DNA of 64,000 nucleotides, from positions 8,491,547-8,555,546 of the forward strand of contig NZ_AP019860.1 in assembly GCF_009002475.1 (NCBI RefSeq), written 5' to 3'. Positions within the stretch are counted from its first letter, which is position 1. Every line of letters starts with the position of its first letter. Origin of the DNA: Candidatus Uabimicrobium amorphum (lineage in GTDB: Bacteria; Planctomycetota; Uabimicrobiia; Uabimicrobiales; Uabimicrobiaceae). Shown here piece by piece: positions 43,060-52,734 of the stretch. The position numbers were made by a program, and so were the translations under genes. The notes under the pieces were generated by a model. That model was not told the origin of the DNA. It did no database searches and saw only the letters and a list, made by a program, of their open reading frames with translations.

Positions 43060-44898
43060 TTAATCCAATGCAAACTGAGCTAAGTAATCTTTAGTTTTTT
43101 GTTCCACGGTTTGTTCTTCTTTAAGTAGAATCTGTTTCTCAAGAACAAGAACATCCATTCCGGTATTGATAAAACACTGAAAAGCATCGTTAGGGTTGCA
43201 CACGATCGGTTCTCCACGAACATTAAAACTAGTGTTCACCAAAACAGCACACCCCGTTTTTTCACGGAACTTCGCCATGAGCTTGTGCAGCACTGGGTGA
43301 CGAACTTTATCCACAGTTTGTACACGCGCACTGTAATCGACATGTGTAACGGCGGGAATATCTGATCTTGGTATATTGAGTTTTTCAATTCCCCACAACT
43401 TTTGCTCTTCTTCTGTTAACTTGCGTCTCTTATTTTCGACAACATGTCCCACGCGTAACATATACGGACTAGGATCTACGAGGTCAAAATATTCTTGCGC
43501 ATGCTCCTCCATAACAATCGGAGCGAAAGGACGAAAAGATTCACGAAATTTGATTTTTAAATTCATAATGCTTTGCATCTTTTTGCTGCGCGCATCACCA
43601 ATAATGGAGCGTGAACCAAGAGCACGAGGACCAAATTCCATCCGTCCTTCGAAAAAGCCAATCACTTTACCTTGTTCCAAAAGCTCCACAAGACGCTCAA
43701 TTTGATCATCCCAATTGTCATAGCTTGTGTACTTTGCGCCTATACCGTCTAAATAACGCCGTACTTCGCGATCGGAAAACTGTGGGCCAAGAAGAGACCC
43801 TTTTTGCAAATCGTCTTTTTCATTAACTTCGCGTTTCTTGTCGAGAATTTGGTGCCATAAAAATAATGCGGTTCCCAAAGCCCCTCCTGCGTCACCTGCT
43901 GCGGGTTGAATGAAATATTTATCAAAGATACCTTCTTTGATAATTTTACCGTTTCCGACACAGTTAAGTGCTACACCCCCCGCCATACACAGATTTTTTT
44001 CACCTGTCTCTTTGCGTATGTGTCTTGCCATGCGTAACATCGCTTCTTCTACAACATCCTGTACAGCAGCGGCAAGATCCATCTCGCGTTGGGTGATTTC
44101 TTTTTCCGCTTTTCGCGGAGGACCGCCAAATAGATTCGCAAAACGACTGTTGGTCATCGTTAAACCTTGGCAATAATTAAAATAGTCTAGGTTAAGACGA
44201 AAGCTACCATCTTCTTTTAAATCAATGATGTTATCATAGATTAATTGCGCATATTTTTTTGCGTTGTCTTTATCTCCGTAAGGAGCGAGTCCCATTACTT
44301 TATACTCACCAGAATTTACCTTGAAACCAGTGTAATATGTAAATGCCGAGTACAATAGTCCCAAAGAATGAGGGAAACGCAGGTGTTTTGTTATTTCAAT
44401 CTTGTTACCGTTCCCTACACCAAAAGAAGAGGTTGTCCATTCCCCCACACCATCGATAGTTAGAATAGCTGCTCTAGTAAATGGAGAAGGAAAAAAAGCG
44501 GAAGCAGCATGGCTTTCGTGGTGGTCAGCGTAAAGGATAGGTCCTTGAAACTTTGGTAGATGTTTGCGAATTTCGCGTGGAATAAAAAGTTTTAACCCTA
44601 ACCACAGAGGCATCGCCTTGCAAAAAGATAAAAATCCTGCAGGAGCAAAAGCGAAGTATGTTTCTAGCAAACGGTGGAATTTGACGATGGGCTTATCATA
44701 AAAGCCTATGGCGTCTAACTTGGAGGCGTCAATTCCCGCTTCAGACAAACAATACTTGATGGCGTTTTCTGGGAACGCTTCATCGTGTTTTTTTCGGGTA
44801 AACCTTTCTTCTTGTGCGGCAGCTACAATTTCTCCATCTTTGATAAGCGCTGCGGCACTGTCGTGATAGTATCCAGAAATTCCTAGTATATAAGTCAT
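43060..44898 (-). CDS. NodU/CmcH/SxtI-type O-carbamoyltransferase
   Basis: Transfers a carbamoyl group from carbamoyl phosphate, through a carbamoyl-adenylate, to a hydroxyl of a small molecule. The Kae1-like N-terminal domain begins MTYILGISGYYHDSAAALI and has QEERFTRKKHDEAFP, DHHESHAASAFFPSPF and CMAGGVALNCVGNGKI. The C-terminal YrdC-like domain has GRMEFGPRALGSRSIIGDAR and NTSFNVRGEPIV. 612 residues, full length. AAGGT precedes the ATG. With the SxtJ-like and DUF5989-like genes it forms the triad seen with SxtI. No toxin or antibiotic biosynthesis genes surround it, so the acceptor is likely a cell-envelope glycan or lipid. Confidence 0.9.
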   Translation of the reverse strand: MTYILGISGYYHDSAAALIKDGEIVAAAQEERFTRKKHDEAFPENAIKYCLSEAGIDASKLDAIGFYDKPIVKFHRLLETYFAFAPAGFLSFCKAMPLWLGLKLFIPREIRKHLPKFQGPILYADHHESHAASAFFPSPFTRAAILTIDGVGEWTTSSFGVGNGNKIEITKHLRFPHSLGLLYSAFTYYTGFKVNSGEYKVMGLAPYGDKDNAKKYAQLIYDNIIDLKEDGSFRLNLDYFNYCQGLTMTNSRFANLFGGPPRKAEKEITQREMDLAAAVQDVVEEAMLRMARHIRKETGEKNLCMAGGVALNCVGNGKIIKEGIFDKYFIQPAAGDAGGALGTALFLWHQILDKKREVNEKDDLQKGSLLGPQFSDREVRRYLDGIGAKYTSYDNWDDQIERLVELLEQGKVIGFFEGRMEFGPRALGSRSIIGDARSKKMQSIMNLKIKFRESFRPFAPIVMEEHAQEYFDLVDPSPYMLRVGHVVENKRRKLTEEEQKLWGIEKLNIPRSDIPAVTHVDYSARVQTVDKVRHPVLHKLMAKFREKTGCAVLVNTSFNVRGEPIVCNPNDAFQCFINTGMDVLVLEKQILLKEEQTVEQKTKDYLAQFALD

Positions 44899-44920
44899 TA
44901 CATACCTTACTAAATGATTT

Positions 44921-44938
44921 CCCCAGCATACGCTGGGG
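44921..44938 (-). terminator. Hairpin between amidase and carbamoyltransferase genes
   Basis: CCCCAGC and GCTGGGG form a perfect 7-bp stem around ATAC. It follows the amidase stop and precedes the transferase start, both minus strand. No T run, so perhaps partial termination. Confidence 0.4.
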
Positions 44939-44945
44939 ACGATAG

Positions 44946-46238
44946 TTATTTTGTAACTTGTAGAATTTGTTGTATTTTTTGCTCTGCAAAAGCAGCAATA
45001 AAAATACTTCCTTGTGCGTCAAAGGCTATTTTCTGTCCATCAGGTGAAACAGAAGGTCTTTGCGCGATAAGAGATAGATTCTGTGTAAGATTTACAACAT
45101 TTTGGCCATCAACACTCGCAAGAAAAATATTGCTTTGTGTAATTTCGTGACCATTATCTAATGCTCTATCAAAAACGATCCCTGTACTGTCAGGCATCCA
45201 GGCCGGATTATTACCTTGCCCAATGCGTACAGATTTACCACTTTCGACGTTTACTACATGGATACCATTTTTGAGGCTTTCATATGCAACAAATTTGTTA
45301 TCAGGAGAAGCAACTGCATTAAAAATAACATCATTTTCCAATGAAATTACATGTTCTGCAACAGTTAGCGTTCCGTCTTTGACAACTGCGATTGGCATAT
45401 CAAGCCCTGCAAAAGTACTTACTGTTTTACCAGTAACAGTATCTAATAGCTTTGTTTCGTCTTTTGCTCCGCAAACGATTTCATGGCTAGAAATCCATTT
45501 GGCATTATAGGTGTTTGCAGAAGAAACGTTATGGATACTGTAATCATCCATTTTCATAACACGAACACCATTGTAACCTGGGTGTGTTATCAACAACGCC
45601 GTTCCATCTGGAGACCATTTGGGAGCCATATAAGAGTCAGAAGTTCTAATTTCTTCATCTAGAGCGGTAAGAGTAGAAACAATTCCTGCATGGATTGCTT
45701 CCGCAGCTTTTTGGCGATAATAAGAATCTCCTAGTTTGGAAGAGTCGCTTTTCTCGTCAATGAAAGCTAATTCACATAAAATAGCCGGCATATTCGTATG
45801 TTTTATTACATAGAAATTAGCGGTCTTTGTTCCGCGGTCTTTGGTACGCATTGCTCTAACAAGGCGAGGGTGTACGCTATTGCGCATAGAAAAAGATGTA
45901 CTACTTCCCTTTGTATAAGCGAATGTTTCTGTACCATTGGCGCTTTTATTAAATGCATTACAGTGAATACTTACAAAGCGCTTTACTCCTAAACTATTTG
46001 CATAGCTTGTACGTCCTGACAAACTGACAGTCTTGTCTGAACTACGTACAAGGTAAGCTTTCCAACCACTTTGTCTCATTAAGTTGTATAAACGTTGGGA
46101 AACATCGAGATTGATAGTTTTTTCTTGCAATCCCCAACCAACTGCTCCGGGATCACTTCCACCATGTCCCGCATCAATACAGATGCTTTGAGCAAAAATA
46201 GTTGTTGTCGCGATAACAATCCATAATAAATTTTTCAT
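44946..46238 (-). CDS. Exported N-acetylmuramoyl-L-alanine amidase fused to a TolB-like beta-propeller
   Basis: Peptidoglycan hydrolase. The ATG at 46238 follows AAGGGAGG and begins a short signal peptide (MKNLLWIVIATTTIFAQS). Amidase_3 domain, about residues 18-200: zinc ligands His in IDAGHGGSDPGA, Glu in LQEKTINLD and His in FVSIHCNAF; catalytic Glu in AILCELAFID. After it come PD40/TolB-like repeats (YMAPKWSPDGTALLIT, NNPAWMPDSTGIVF, QRPSVSPDGQKIAFD) to the C-terminus, forming a probable propeller. I know of AmiC-type amidases with AMIN or SPOR domains, but this combination is unusual. The propeller may bind a periplasmic partner. Confidence 0.85.
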   Translation of the reverse strand: MKNLLWIVIATTTIFAQSICIDAGHGGSDPGAVGWGLQEKTINLDVSQRLYNLMRQSGWKAYLVRSSDKTVSLSGRTSYANSLGVKRFVSIHCNAFNKSANGTETFAYTKGSSTSFSMRNSVHPRLVRAMRTKDRGTKTANFYVIKHTNMPAILCELAFIDEKSDSSKLGDSYYRQKAAEAIHAGIVSTLTALDEEIRTSDSYMAPKWSPDGTALLITHPGYNGVRVMKMDDYSIHNVSSANTYNAKWISSHEIVCGAKDETKLLDTVTGKTVSTFAGLDMPIAVVKDGTLTVAEHVISLENDVIFNAVASPDNKFVAYESLKNGIHVVNVESGKSVRIGQGNNPAWMPDSTGIVFDRALDNGHEITQSNIFLASVDGQNVVNLTQNLSLIAQRPSVSPDGQKIAFDAQGSIFIAAFAEQKIQQILQVTK

Positions 46239-46269
46239 AAAACCTCCCTTTGAAAAATAGTATGTCGCC

Positions 46270-46298
46270 ATTATACACAAAATTGCATGCTAATAAAA
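46270..46298 (-). promoter_or_regulatory. Promoter of the amidase gene
   Basis: A perfect minus-strand -10 TATAAT (46270-46275) with a weak -35 TTTTAT (46293-46298) at 17 bases, about 32 bases upstream of the ATG. Confidence 0.5.
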
Positions 46299-46404
46299 CT
46301 TTTTAATAGTCATTTTTGCTAGATTATAGTATGTTAACTACTCAGAGTTTATTGGGATTATATTCAGAGAAAATGCACCTTACGTAGTTCACAAAGGAAT
46401 TGTT

Positions 46405-48345
46405 ATGCGTATATTTATTTGGAAAAATTATTTTAAATGGCTGAAGAAAATATTTTCGTCTCCCAAATACTATTTGGGGGTAGTTTTATGGTTACCAATG
46501 TTGATTGTAAACCTCTATTTTTCCGTCATGTTGTTGTCTGTCGTTGCGTACGGTATTATCTCCTGGGGAATTTTTACACTACTGGGTGACCCAGGTTTCA
46601 TAAAATCCAGTACCTCTTATGACACACAACAAATTGAAAAAGCCATTGAAATAGATTCTACAGGAAAAATGTTTGTTGCCTGCTGTGTAAGTGGTGGAGG
46701 AAGTCGCTCGGCGATTTTCGCAGGAGAAACGCTTTACTTGTTAAATACAATTAACGATATTAAAGATCCGGAAAATGCTTTTCAAAACAAAACAAAAAAA
46801 AGCACCAACATCTTAAACTCCTTTGACTTCATCAGTAGCGTTTCTGGTGGTAGTATTGCTGCCGCGAGTCTATGCATACAAAGGCCATGGGAATCTACCG
46901 CTGGCTGGGAAAAATACAAAAAATCGCTACAAATTCCTTTCCAACACAAACTCTATCAGTATTTGGCAAACCCTCTTTATTTTGGAGAAATTGCTCTAAC
47001 ACATCGCGATCGAACCAATATAATGGAAAAGGTGTGGAACGATTACGTTGTGGAAAACAAAAAAATGGGTGATCTTGCTCTGCGCCCACGATTGTTAGTA
47101 AACTCCACTTCATATAATCTCGGCAAAAAATTCGTATTTACCACACTTTCCAAATCTAACTTTAATGATATGTTAGAGATTTATCCATCCTTATTTACCA
47201 ATTTAGATCCATTCCCCACCGCAGCAATCACTTTGGATGAATTTCAATTAAGTAGTGTAAACTGTCCTATTTCGACCGCGGTCGCTGCCTCAAGCGCTTT
47301 TCCCGTTGGTCTACCACCTGTGACCATTACTGGTTACCAAGGACAACAAAGTATCAATCTACATTTAAGCGACGGAGGAATTTACGACAACCACGGCATT
47401 GAAACGGTTTTGCAATTATTTAAGCAAAAGATAGACAATTACTACAATGGTTTACAAATGCGCATTTTTGGTGGACTCGTCTTTGTAATCGACGCCTCAC
47501 TACCAGCAAAAGAACGCGTAGATTCTCCCTCAGAACTCGATATGATTTTACACACAACAGAAGTGTACGAGAAGCGCATGCAAATTTACTTTGATCGCTT
47601 CTTGCGCGATCAGGTCAATTTAAGTGGTGAAATACGTATACCATTAAAGTTTGTACGTTTTAGCTTAGGAGAGTTGATTGGTATTTGGCACCTAGCACAA
47701 CAAAATCCACAACAACGCCAGGAGACGCTTGACAAATTGCAACAACAATTAGATCGTGGAATTCACGCAACTAATTTACAAGCAACACAGCACTTTTTAG
47801 ACGAATGGTTTAAAAAATCACAGGAATGGTGGGGAAACTTCAACAAGCAGTGTAATGAAACTGTGGGTTCTGATGTAGAGAGTTTCATGAAAGAGTTAGA
47901 GGGACTACCGACAAATTTTGCACTCTCAAAACGGCAAATAGCGGTAGTACAAAAGGCCGCTCAGTTAATTTTTGCCATGAAACAAAAAGAAATACGTCAG
48001 GCCTATCAAAGTCTACAAGACAACCTAAACTCATTCAAAAATATCGAAGATTTTACCCGAAGAGACATCGCCAAAAACCCAACACTATACATATTCGAAT
48101 TTATGCGCCGTCTACAATTGGCCAACAACGATACCAAAGTTTGGGTAGGGGACTACGCTCCACTACAATTGGCTTTTCGTCGTTTATCACTTCCGCAATC
48201 TTTACAAAAGAAGATTCAAAAAACGATTGACAACATACAACTAGTCAAAAATCAAGAAGCAAGTAAAACCTTCGATAAAAGTCTACAAGTTCTCAAAAAG
48301 CAATGTGCAAAAGCATTTGCTTACAATAGCCTAAATGGAAAGTGA
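46405..48345 (+). CDS. Membrane-anchored patatin-like lipase
   Basis: 646 residues. Two hydrophobic segments at about 23-40 and 44-62 anchor it. The patatin fold follows: oxyanion-type glycine run CVSGGGSRSAIFAG, nucleophile serine in ISSVSGGSIAAAS, and the catalytic aspartate in LSDGGIYDNHGIE. The C-terminal 250 residues are helical and charged. AAAGGAATT precedes the ATG. Known relatives are phospholipases A or acylhydrolases; the substrate is unknown. First in a run with the S9 peptidase gene, which starts 7 bases after its stop. Confidence 0.82.
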   Translation: MRIFIWKNYFKWLKKIFSSPKYYLGVVLWLPMLIVNLYFSVMLLSVVAYGIISWGIFTLLGDPGFIKSSTSYDTQQIEKAIEIDSTGKMFVACCVSGGGSRSAIFAGETLYLLNTINDIKDPENAFQNKTKKSTNILNSFDFISSVSGGSIAAASLCIQRPWESTAGWEKYKKSLQIPFQHKLYQYLANPLYFGEIALTHRDRTNIMEKVWNDYVVENKKMGDLALRPRLLVNSTSYNLGKKFVFTTLSKSNFNDMLEIYPSLFTNLDPFPTAAITLDEFQLSSVNCPISTAVAASSAFPVGLPPVTITGYQGQQSINLHLSDGGIYDNHGIETVLQLFKQKIDNYYNGLQMRIFGGLVFVIDASLPAKERVDSPSELDMILHTTEVYEKRMQIYFDRFLRDQVNLSGEIRIPLKFVRFSLGELIGIWHLAQQNPQQRQETLDKLQQQLDRGIHATNLQATQHFLDEWFKKSQEWWGNFNKQCNETVGSDVESFMKELEGLPTNFALSKRQIAVVQKAAQLIFAMKQKEIRQAYQSLQDNLNSFKNIEDFTRRDIAKNPTLYIFEFMRRLQLANNDTKVWVGDYAPLQLAFRRLSLPQSLQKKIQKTIDNIQLVKNQEASKTFDKSLQVLKKQCAKAFAYNSLNGK

Positions 48346-48352
48346 GATAATC

Positions 48353-50656
48353 ATGTTGCGTATAATTCTATTTTCTATGTTTGTTTATGGTTTGCTTTTC
48401 GCGGACGACAAAAACACGACAATGTCACTTTCCATCAAAAAAATTATGGCGGATCCACAAACATCTGTAGGAACTTTACCATCGGCCATTCGTTGGTCAA
48501 GCGACAGTAGTGCCATTTACTTTCGTGGTAAAAAAGTAAATGACAATAATCTGTATCGCGTAGATGCACAATCCTTAGAGATAACAGCTGTGGATAAAAT
48601 GGAACCAACGGCGCGTACCAACAAAGCAAAAACCGCAAAAGTATACATAGAAAACGGTGACATATATTTCATTGATATACAAAAAAATACAACGCAACGT
48701 CTCACAAAAACACTCGCACGAGAGGCAGGGGCCTACTTTTCTGATAGTGGTATTGTTTTTACAAAAGAACAGAACCTTTACTTGTGGTCTTTAAAGAATC
48801 ATTGTTATGAGCAGATTACCAACTTTGTCAAAGGACATAAACCACCAGAAAAACAAAGTAACGATGAGGCGTCGCAATGGCTAGAAAAGCAACAGTTGGA
48901 GTTGATAGAAACTCTACGCAAACGTAACCAAGACAAAAAAGAGACATCGACTTCAAAAGAAAAAACACCTTGCAAGATCTACACCGAAAATAATACTCTA
49001 CAAAATGTAAAACTCAGTCCCGATGAACAACATGTAACCTTTCGCTTATCTAAAACGGGCAAAGCAAAATCAACCATTGTGCCCAATTACACCACCACCT
49101 CCGGCTACACGCAAAATATGAATGCACGTAGCAAAGTAGGTACCGTAAAAGACACGAGTAAAATGGGGATTTTTGACCGCGAAAAAAATAAAGTGTACTT
49201 CGTTGATACATCGGATATTCCAGGTATCAAAGATCACCCATCGCATGTACGCAATAAAAAGGCCCCTAGAGATGTTATTATACATGGTCCATTTTGGTCT
49301 GCAAAAACCAACGACTGTGTAGTGGTCGTTCTCGCCCACGACAATAAAGATCGTTGGATCATGAAGCTAGACCTTAGCAATGGTAAATTATCGCTCATCG
49401 ATCGCCAGACAGATGAAGCGTGGATTGGAGGACCAGGTGTCGGTGGGTGGCGTTGGAGCAGTGGCAACATTGGTTTTCTTCCTGACAGTTCCCATTTATG
49501 GTTTCAGTCAGAAAAAACAGGCTACTCACATCTTTATATTTACGATCTGCAAAAAAACACAAAAACACAACTCACATCGGGAAAGTTTGAGATTTACTCC
49601 CCCAAAATATCAGCAAATGGCAAACATTGGTATTTTACCGCAAATAAAACCCATCCTGGAGAACGCCACCTCTTTCGCATGCCAATAATGGGCGGTGAGA
49701 TGACGCAAATGACGTCCATGCCAGGAAATAACGAAACATATATTTCGCCTGATGAAACAAAAATTGCCATCCGCAATTCCTTCTGTAACAAACCATGGGA
49801 ATTATTTGTCATGGAAAATAAACCCGGTAGTAACGCACGACAGGTTACACACTCGACCTCGGAACAATTTCGTCGTTATAAGTGGCGTGTTCCACAGATA
49901 GTTACTTTCCCAAATCGCCACGGCAAAAAAGTTTACGCGCGACTATACCGCGATACAAAAAATACCAACCCAAAGCCAGGTGTCATTTTTGTTCATGGTG
50001 CTGGCTATTTACAAAATGCACATAAATGGTGGAGTACGTATTTTCGCGAGTACATGTTTCACAACTTCTTAGTGGACAATGGGTACACAGTTCTCGATAT
50101 CGATTACAGTGGGAGCGCAGGATACGGTCGCGATTGGCGTACCGCAATATATCGTCACATGGGCGGAGATGATCTAACCGATCAAGTAGATGGCGCGCAA
50201 TTTTTGATCGCACAATGTAATGTAGACCCAAAAAACATTGGCATTTATGGTGGTTCGTATGGTGGTTTTATCACACTCATGGCGATGTTTAAAGAAGCAA
50301 ATACGTTTAAAGCCGGAGCAGCTCTTCGTTCGGTAACAGATTGGGCGCATTACAACCATCCTTATACTTCCAATATTTTAAACACGCCGGCGGAAGATGA
50401 GAAAGCCTACAAGCGTAGCTCTCCCATTTACTTCGCAGAAGGCCTCAAAGGAGCGCTTCTTATATGTCATGGAATGCTAGATCGTAACGTTCAATTTCAA
50501 GATGTGGTACGTTTAGCGCAACGCCTCATAGAGTTAGAAAAAGACAACTGGGAACTCGCGGTATACCCACTAGAAGGACATAGTTTTGTCGAACCAAAGA
50601 GTTGGCGTGATGAATATCAGCGTATTTTTCAGCTTTTCGAAAAAAATTTAAAGTAG
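48353..50656 (+). CDS. Exported S9-family (prolyl oligopeptidase/DPP-like) peptidase
   Basis: About 767 residues from the ATG at 48353. N-terminal signal peptide MLRIILFSMFVYGLLFADD. A beta-propeller of PD40-type repeats (VKLSPDEQHVTFRLS, YSPKISANGKHWYFT, ETYISPDETKIAIR) is followed by an alpha/beta hydrolase domain with nucleophile serine in GIYGGSYGGFITL, Asp in HGMLDRNVQFQD and His in YPLEGHSF. This is the DPPIV/acylaminoacyl-peptidase layout. Probably degrades proline-containing peptides in the periplasm. Co-oriented with the patatin gene upstream. Confidence 0.9.
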   Translation: MLRIILFSMFVYGLLFADDKNTTMSLSIKKIMADPQTSVGTLPSAIRWSSDSSAIYFRGKKVNDNNLYRVDAQSLEITAVDKMEPTARTNKAKTAKVYIENGDIYFIDIQKNTTQRLTKTLAREAGAYFSDSGIVFTKEQNLYLWSLKNHCYEQITNFVKGHKPPEKQSNDEASQWLEKQQLELIETLRKRNQDKKETSTSKEKTPCKIYTENNTLQNVKLSPDEQHVTFRLSKTGKAKSTIVPNYTTTSGYTQNMNARSKVGTVKDTSKMGIFDREKNKVYFVDTSDIPGIKDHPSHVRNKKAPRDVIIHGPFWSAKTNDCVVVVLAHDNKDRWIMKLDLSNGKLSLIDRQTDEAWIGGPGVGGWRWSSGNIGFLPDSSHLWFQSEKTGYSHLYIYDLQKNTKTQLTSGKFEIYSPKISANGKHWYFTANKTHPGERHLFRMPIMGGEMTQMTSMPGNNETYISPDETKIAIRNSFCNKPWELFVMENKPGSNARQVTHSTSEQFRRYKWRVPQIVTFPNRHGKKVYARLYRDTKNTNPKPGVIFVHGAGYLQNAHKWWSTYFREYMFHNFLVDNGYTVLDIDYSGSAGYGRDWRTAIYRHMGGDDLTDQVDGAQFLIAQCNVDPKNIGIYGGSYGGFITLMAMFKEANTFKAGAALRSVTDWAHYNHPYTSNILNTPAEDEKAYKRSSPIYFAEGLKGALLICHGMLDRNVQFQDVVRLAQRLIELEKDNWELAVYPLEGHSFVEPKSWRDEYQRIFQLFEKNLK

Positions 50657-50665
50657 GATGTAAAC

Positions 50666-51631
50666 ATGTTACATAACTGGAATCGCGAAGCCGATGTGTG
50701 GCACAAAATACAAACGAAGTACAACCTTAGTTCTAGCAAAGACGCCATTTCTTTTGTCAAAACAATTTCGGCGGTGCGCAGTAACTTAGTTGCGGCACTA
50801 AACCTTGGGAAATTGCCCAAGGAAAAAATGCAAGTTTTTCAAAAGTGTTGGGGCGGATGGTTAAACGAATTAAAAAAAGCTGGTTATGTTCTACATCCGC
50901 AACAAATGGGAAATTTAACCAAAGAAGTGGGGAAAGTGATTTATTGCTGCTCTCCTCGTGCCCAAGCCAAAAAAATGATTCTAGTCGTACCAGGGCTAAA
51001 AAAACGCGGAAAACTCCTTTTGCCTCCGGTGACAACGGTCATACTACCGAGTAACACTCCATTTCCCGATTACCACAAAGCAAAAAATTTTGCCACACAC
51101 TGGCGGGGGATTTTAGGGGAAGTAGAGCTTTTGACGATCCATGCTCGTATGCAACCACAAACGAGTTGTGCCATTGAAAGTATTTATCGCAATAAAGCGG
51201 TACCGGTCTCAGTAGAAAACCGTCAAAAAATAATCGATGAAATCAAACGACGCAAAGAAGTTTTAGAGCGATCGTTATCTTCGCAAGCAAGCAGTTACCA
51301 AATTGCCACAAACTATTGGCGCGTAGAAGAATGCTTCTGGAGTTTGTTCCACGACGACGATCGTCCGTTTGGTCATTCATTTTTTGACATGTTGTGTAAA
51401 CGCGTGCAAGATTGGCGCGGTTATTTAGCGCGCAAACACAAAATTTTCGCCAAAGATTTTGTGATAAAAAAAGATTCTTTGGGTGCCATCAACTCCTATG
51501 TGGAAGGTATTATCCTGAAACAGCAAAGTGGGATAGCTAAAGGAAAAGTACTGCGACAATTACGCCCAGCTTTAACTCTACAGGAAAAGAATTTAAAACG
51601 CACTCTCAAAGGTCGTGTCATTTCAACTTGA
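50666..51631 (+). CDS. Hypothetical protein
   Basis: 321 residues, soluble, basic, no signal peptide, membrane helix or known motif. The first 90 residues are helical; a beta-rich stretch KKMILVVPGLKKRGKLLLPPVTTVILPSNT is split here as KMILVVPGLKK and LLLPPVTTVILP; the C-terminus is Lys/Arg-rich. GGATG precedes the ATG, 9 bases after the S9 peptidase stop, and the ABC ATPase follows 14 bases later, so it belongs to that run. Function unknown. Confidence 0.55.
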   Translation: MLHNWNREADVWHKIQTKYNLSSSKDAISFVKTISAVRSNLVAALNLGKLPKEKMQVFQKCWGGWLNELKKAGYVLHPQQMGNLTKEVGKVIYCCSPRAQAKKMILVVPGLKKRGKLLLPPVTTVILPSNTPFPDYHKAKNFATHWRGILGEVELLTIHARMQPQTSCAIESIYRNKAVPVSVENRQKIIDEIKRRKEVLERSLSSQASSYQIATNYWRVEECFWSLFHDDDRPFGHSFFDMLCKRVQDWRGYLARKHKIFAKDFVIKKDSLGAINSYVEGIILKQQSGIAKGKVLRQLRPALTLQEKNLKRTLKGRVIST

Positions 51632-51645
51632 TGTAAGAAGAAGTC

Positions 51646-52656
51646 ATGTCTCTGGAATTAAAAAATATCAGCAAAACCTTCGCAAGCAAAAAAGTCCTTA
51701 ACAACATTTCATTGAGTGTTTCCGAAGGCGAAATCTTAATGTTGCTAGGACCATCTGCCGCAGGAAAAACTACCTTGCTACATATCATCGCTGGTCTACA
51801 GAATGTCGATTGTGGATCAGTAATTTTTCAAAGTAAGGATATGGCCCACGTGCCTGTACATCAACGTAATATAGGCTTGTTATTTCAAGAATCTACCTTA
51901 CTTCCCCATTTAACCGTAGAGGAAAATTTGCGTTTTGTTTGTCGTGCCAAGAAGTATTCCCCCCAAAAACAGAATGCGGAAATCGTCAAAGTTATCAAAG
52001 ACCTTCGTTTAGAGAATTTGCGATATCGTTATCCACAAAACCTATCAGGGGGCGAAGTACAACGTGCAGCTCTCGGACGCGTACTCATCCGCAAACCGTC
52101 TCTAATGCTACTCGATGAGCCTTTTGCACATCTTGATGTGAAAACCCAATACGCTTTACGCAGTAAAGTAAAACAAATATGTCGTGACTTAAAAATTCCC
52201 GTAGTCTATGTAACTCACAATCAACAAGAAGCATTAGCGATGGGAGATAAATTGGCGATTTTACTATCAGGTCAATTACAGCAACTGGATACTCCACATA
52301 ACGTGTACAATTTTCCCAAAACATTAGAAGTCGCGTCTTTCCTGGGAGACCCGCCAATGAATATTATCAATGCGCAAGTGGAAAACAGCCTATTAAAGAT
52401 AGATAACCAGCAAACCGCAATTCCAACGAACTTGACCAATGGCCAGATAACTCTAGCCATACGCGCGCAGCACATTACGCTTGAACATCAGGGAGTTTTG
52501 GGAATTGTTGATGATATAGAATTTCATGGGCTAGGATTTTTATTTTACGTACGTACACAGGCGCAACGACTGATGGTTTTCTGTCATGAAAAAATAGCAG
52601 AAAAGGGTGACGAAGTCTTTATGAATTTTGCGGTAGACAAAGTTATTATTTTTTGA
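51646..52656 (+). CDS. ABC transporter ATPase, MalK/UgpC/PotA type
   Basis: Import-type ATPase of 336 residues. Walker A GPSAAGKTTLL, Q-loop LFQESTLLPHL, signature LSGGEVQRAALGRVL, Walker B LMLLDEPFAHLD and switch VYVTHNQQEA are intact. A C-terminal TOBE-like region (about 235-336) marks the MalK/PotA/ModC class that powers uptake of sugars, polyamines or ions. No permease or binding-protein gene is nearby, so it is an orphan subunit here. AAGAAG lies before the ATG. Last gene of the patatin-to-ABC run. Confidence 0.88.
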   Translation: MSLELKNISKTFASKKVLNNISLSVSEGEILMLLGPSAAGKTTLLHIIAGLQNVDCGSVIFQSKDMAHVPVHQRNIGLLFQESTLLPHLTVEENLRFVCRAKKYSPQKQNAEIVKVIKDLRLENLRYRYPQNLSGGEVQRAALGRVLIRKPSLMLLDEPFAHLDVKTQYALRSKVKQICRDLKIPVVYVTHNQQEALAMGDKLAILLSGQLQQLDTPHNVYNFPKTLEVASFLGDPPMNIINAQVENSLLKIDNQQTAIPTNLTNGQITLAIRAQHITLEHQGVLGIVDDIEFHGLGFLFYVRTQAQRLMVFCHEKIAEKGDEVFMNFAVDKVIIF

Positions 52657-52682
52657 AAAACGCAATTTTGCAGTTGTATTTT

Positions 52683-52711
52683 TTGATAAGCGTGTTATTC
52701 TATTATATATA
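52683..52711 (+). promoter_or_regulatory. Promoter of the coiled-coil gene
   Basis: TTGATA (52683-52688) and TATATA (52706-52711) are 17 bases apart, about 24 bases before the ATG, with a strong AGGAGG at 52725-52730. Confidence 0.55.
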
Positions 52712-52734
52712 TAATATACATTACAGGAGGCCGT

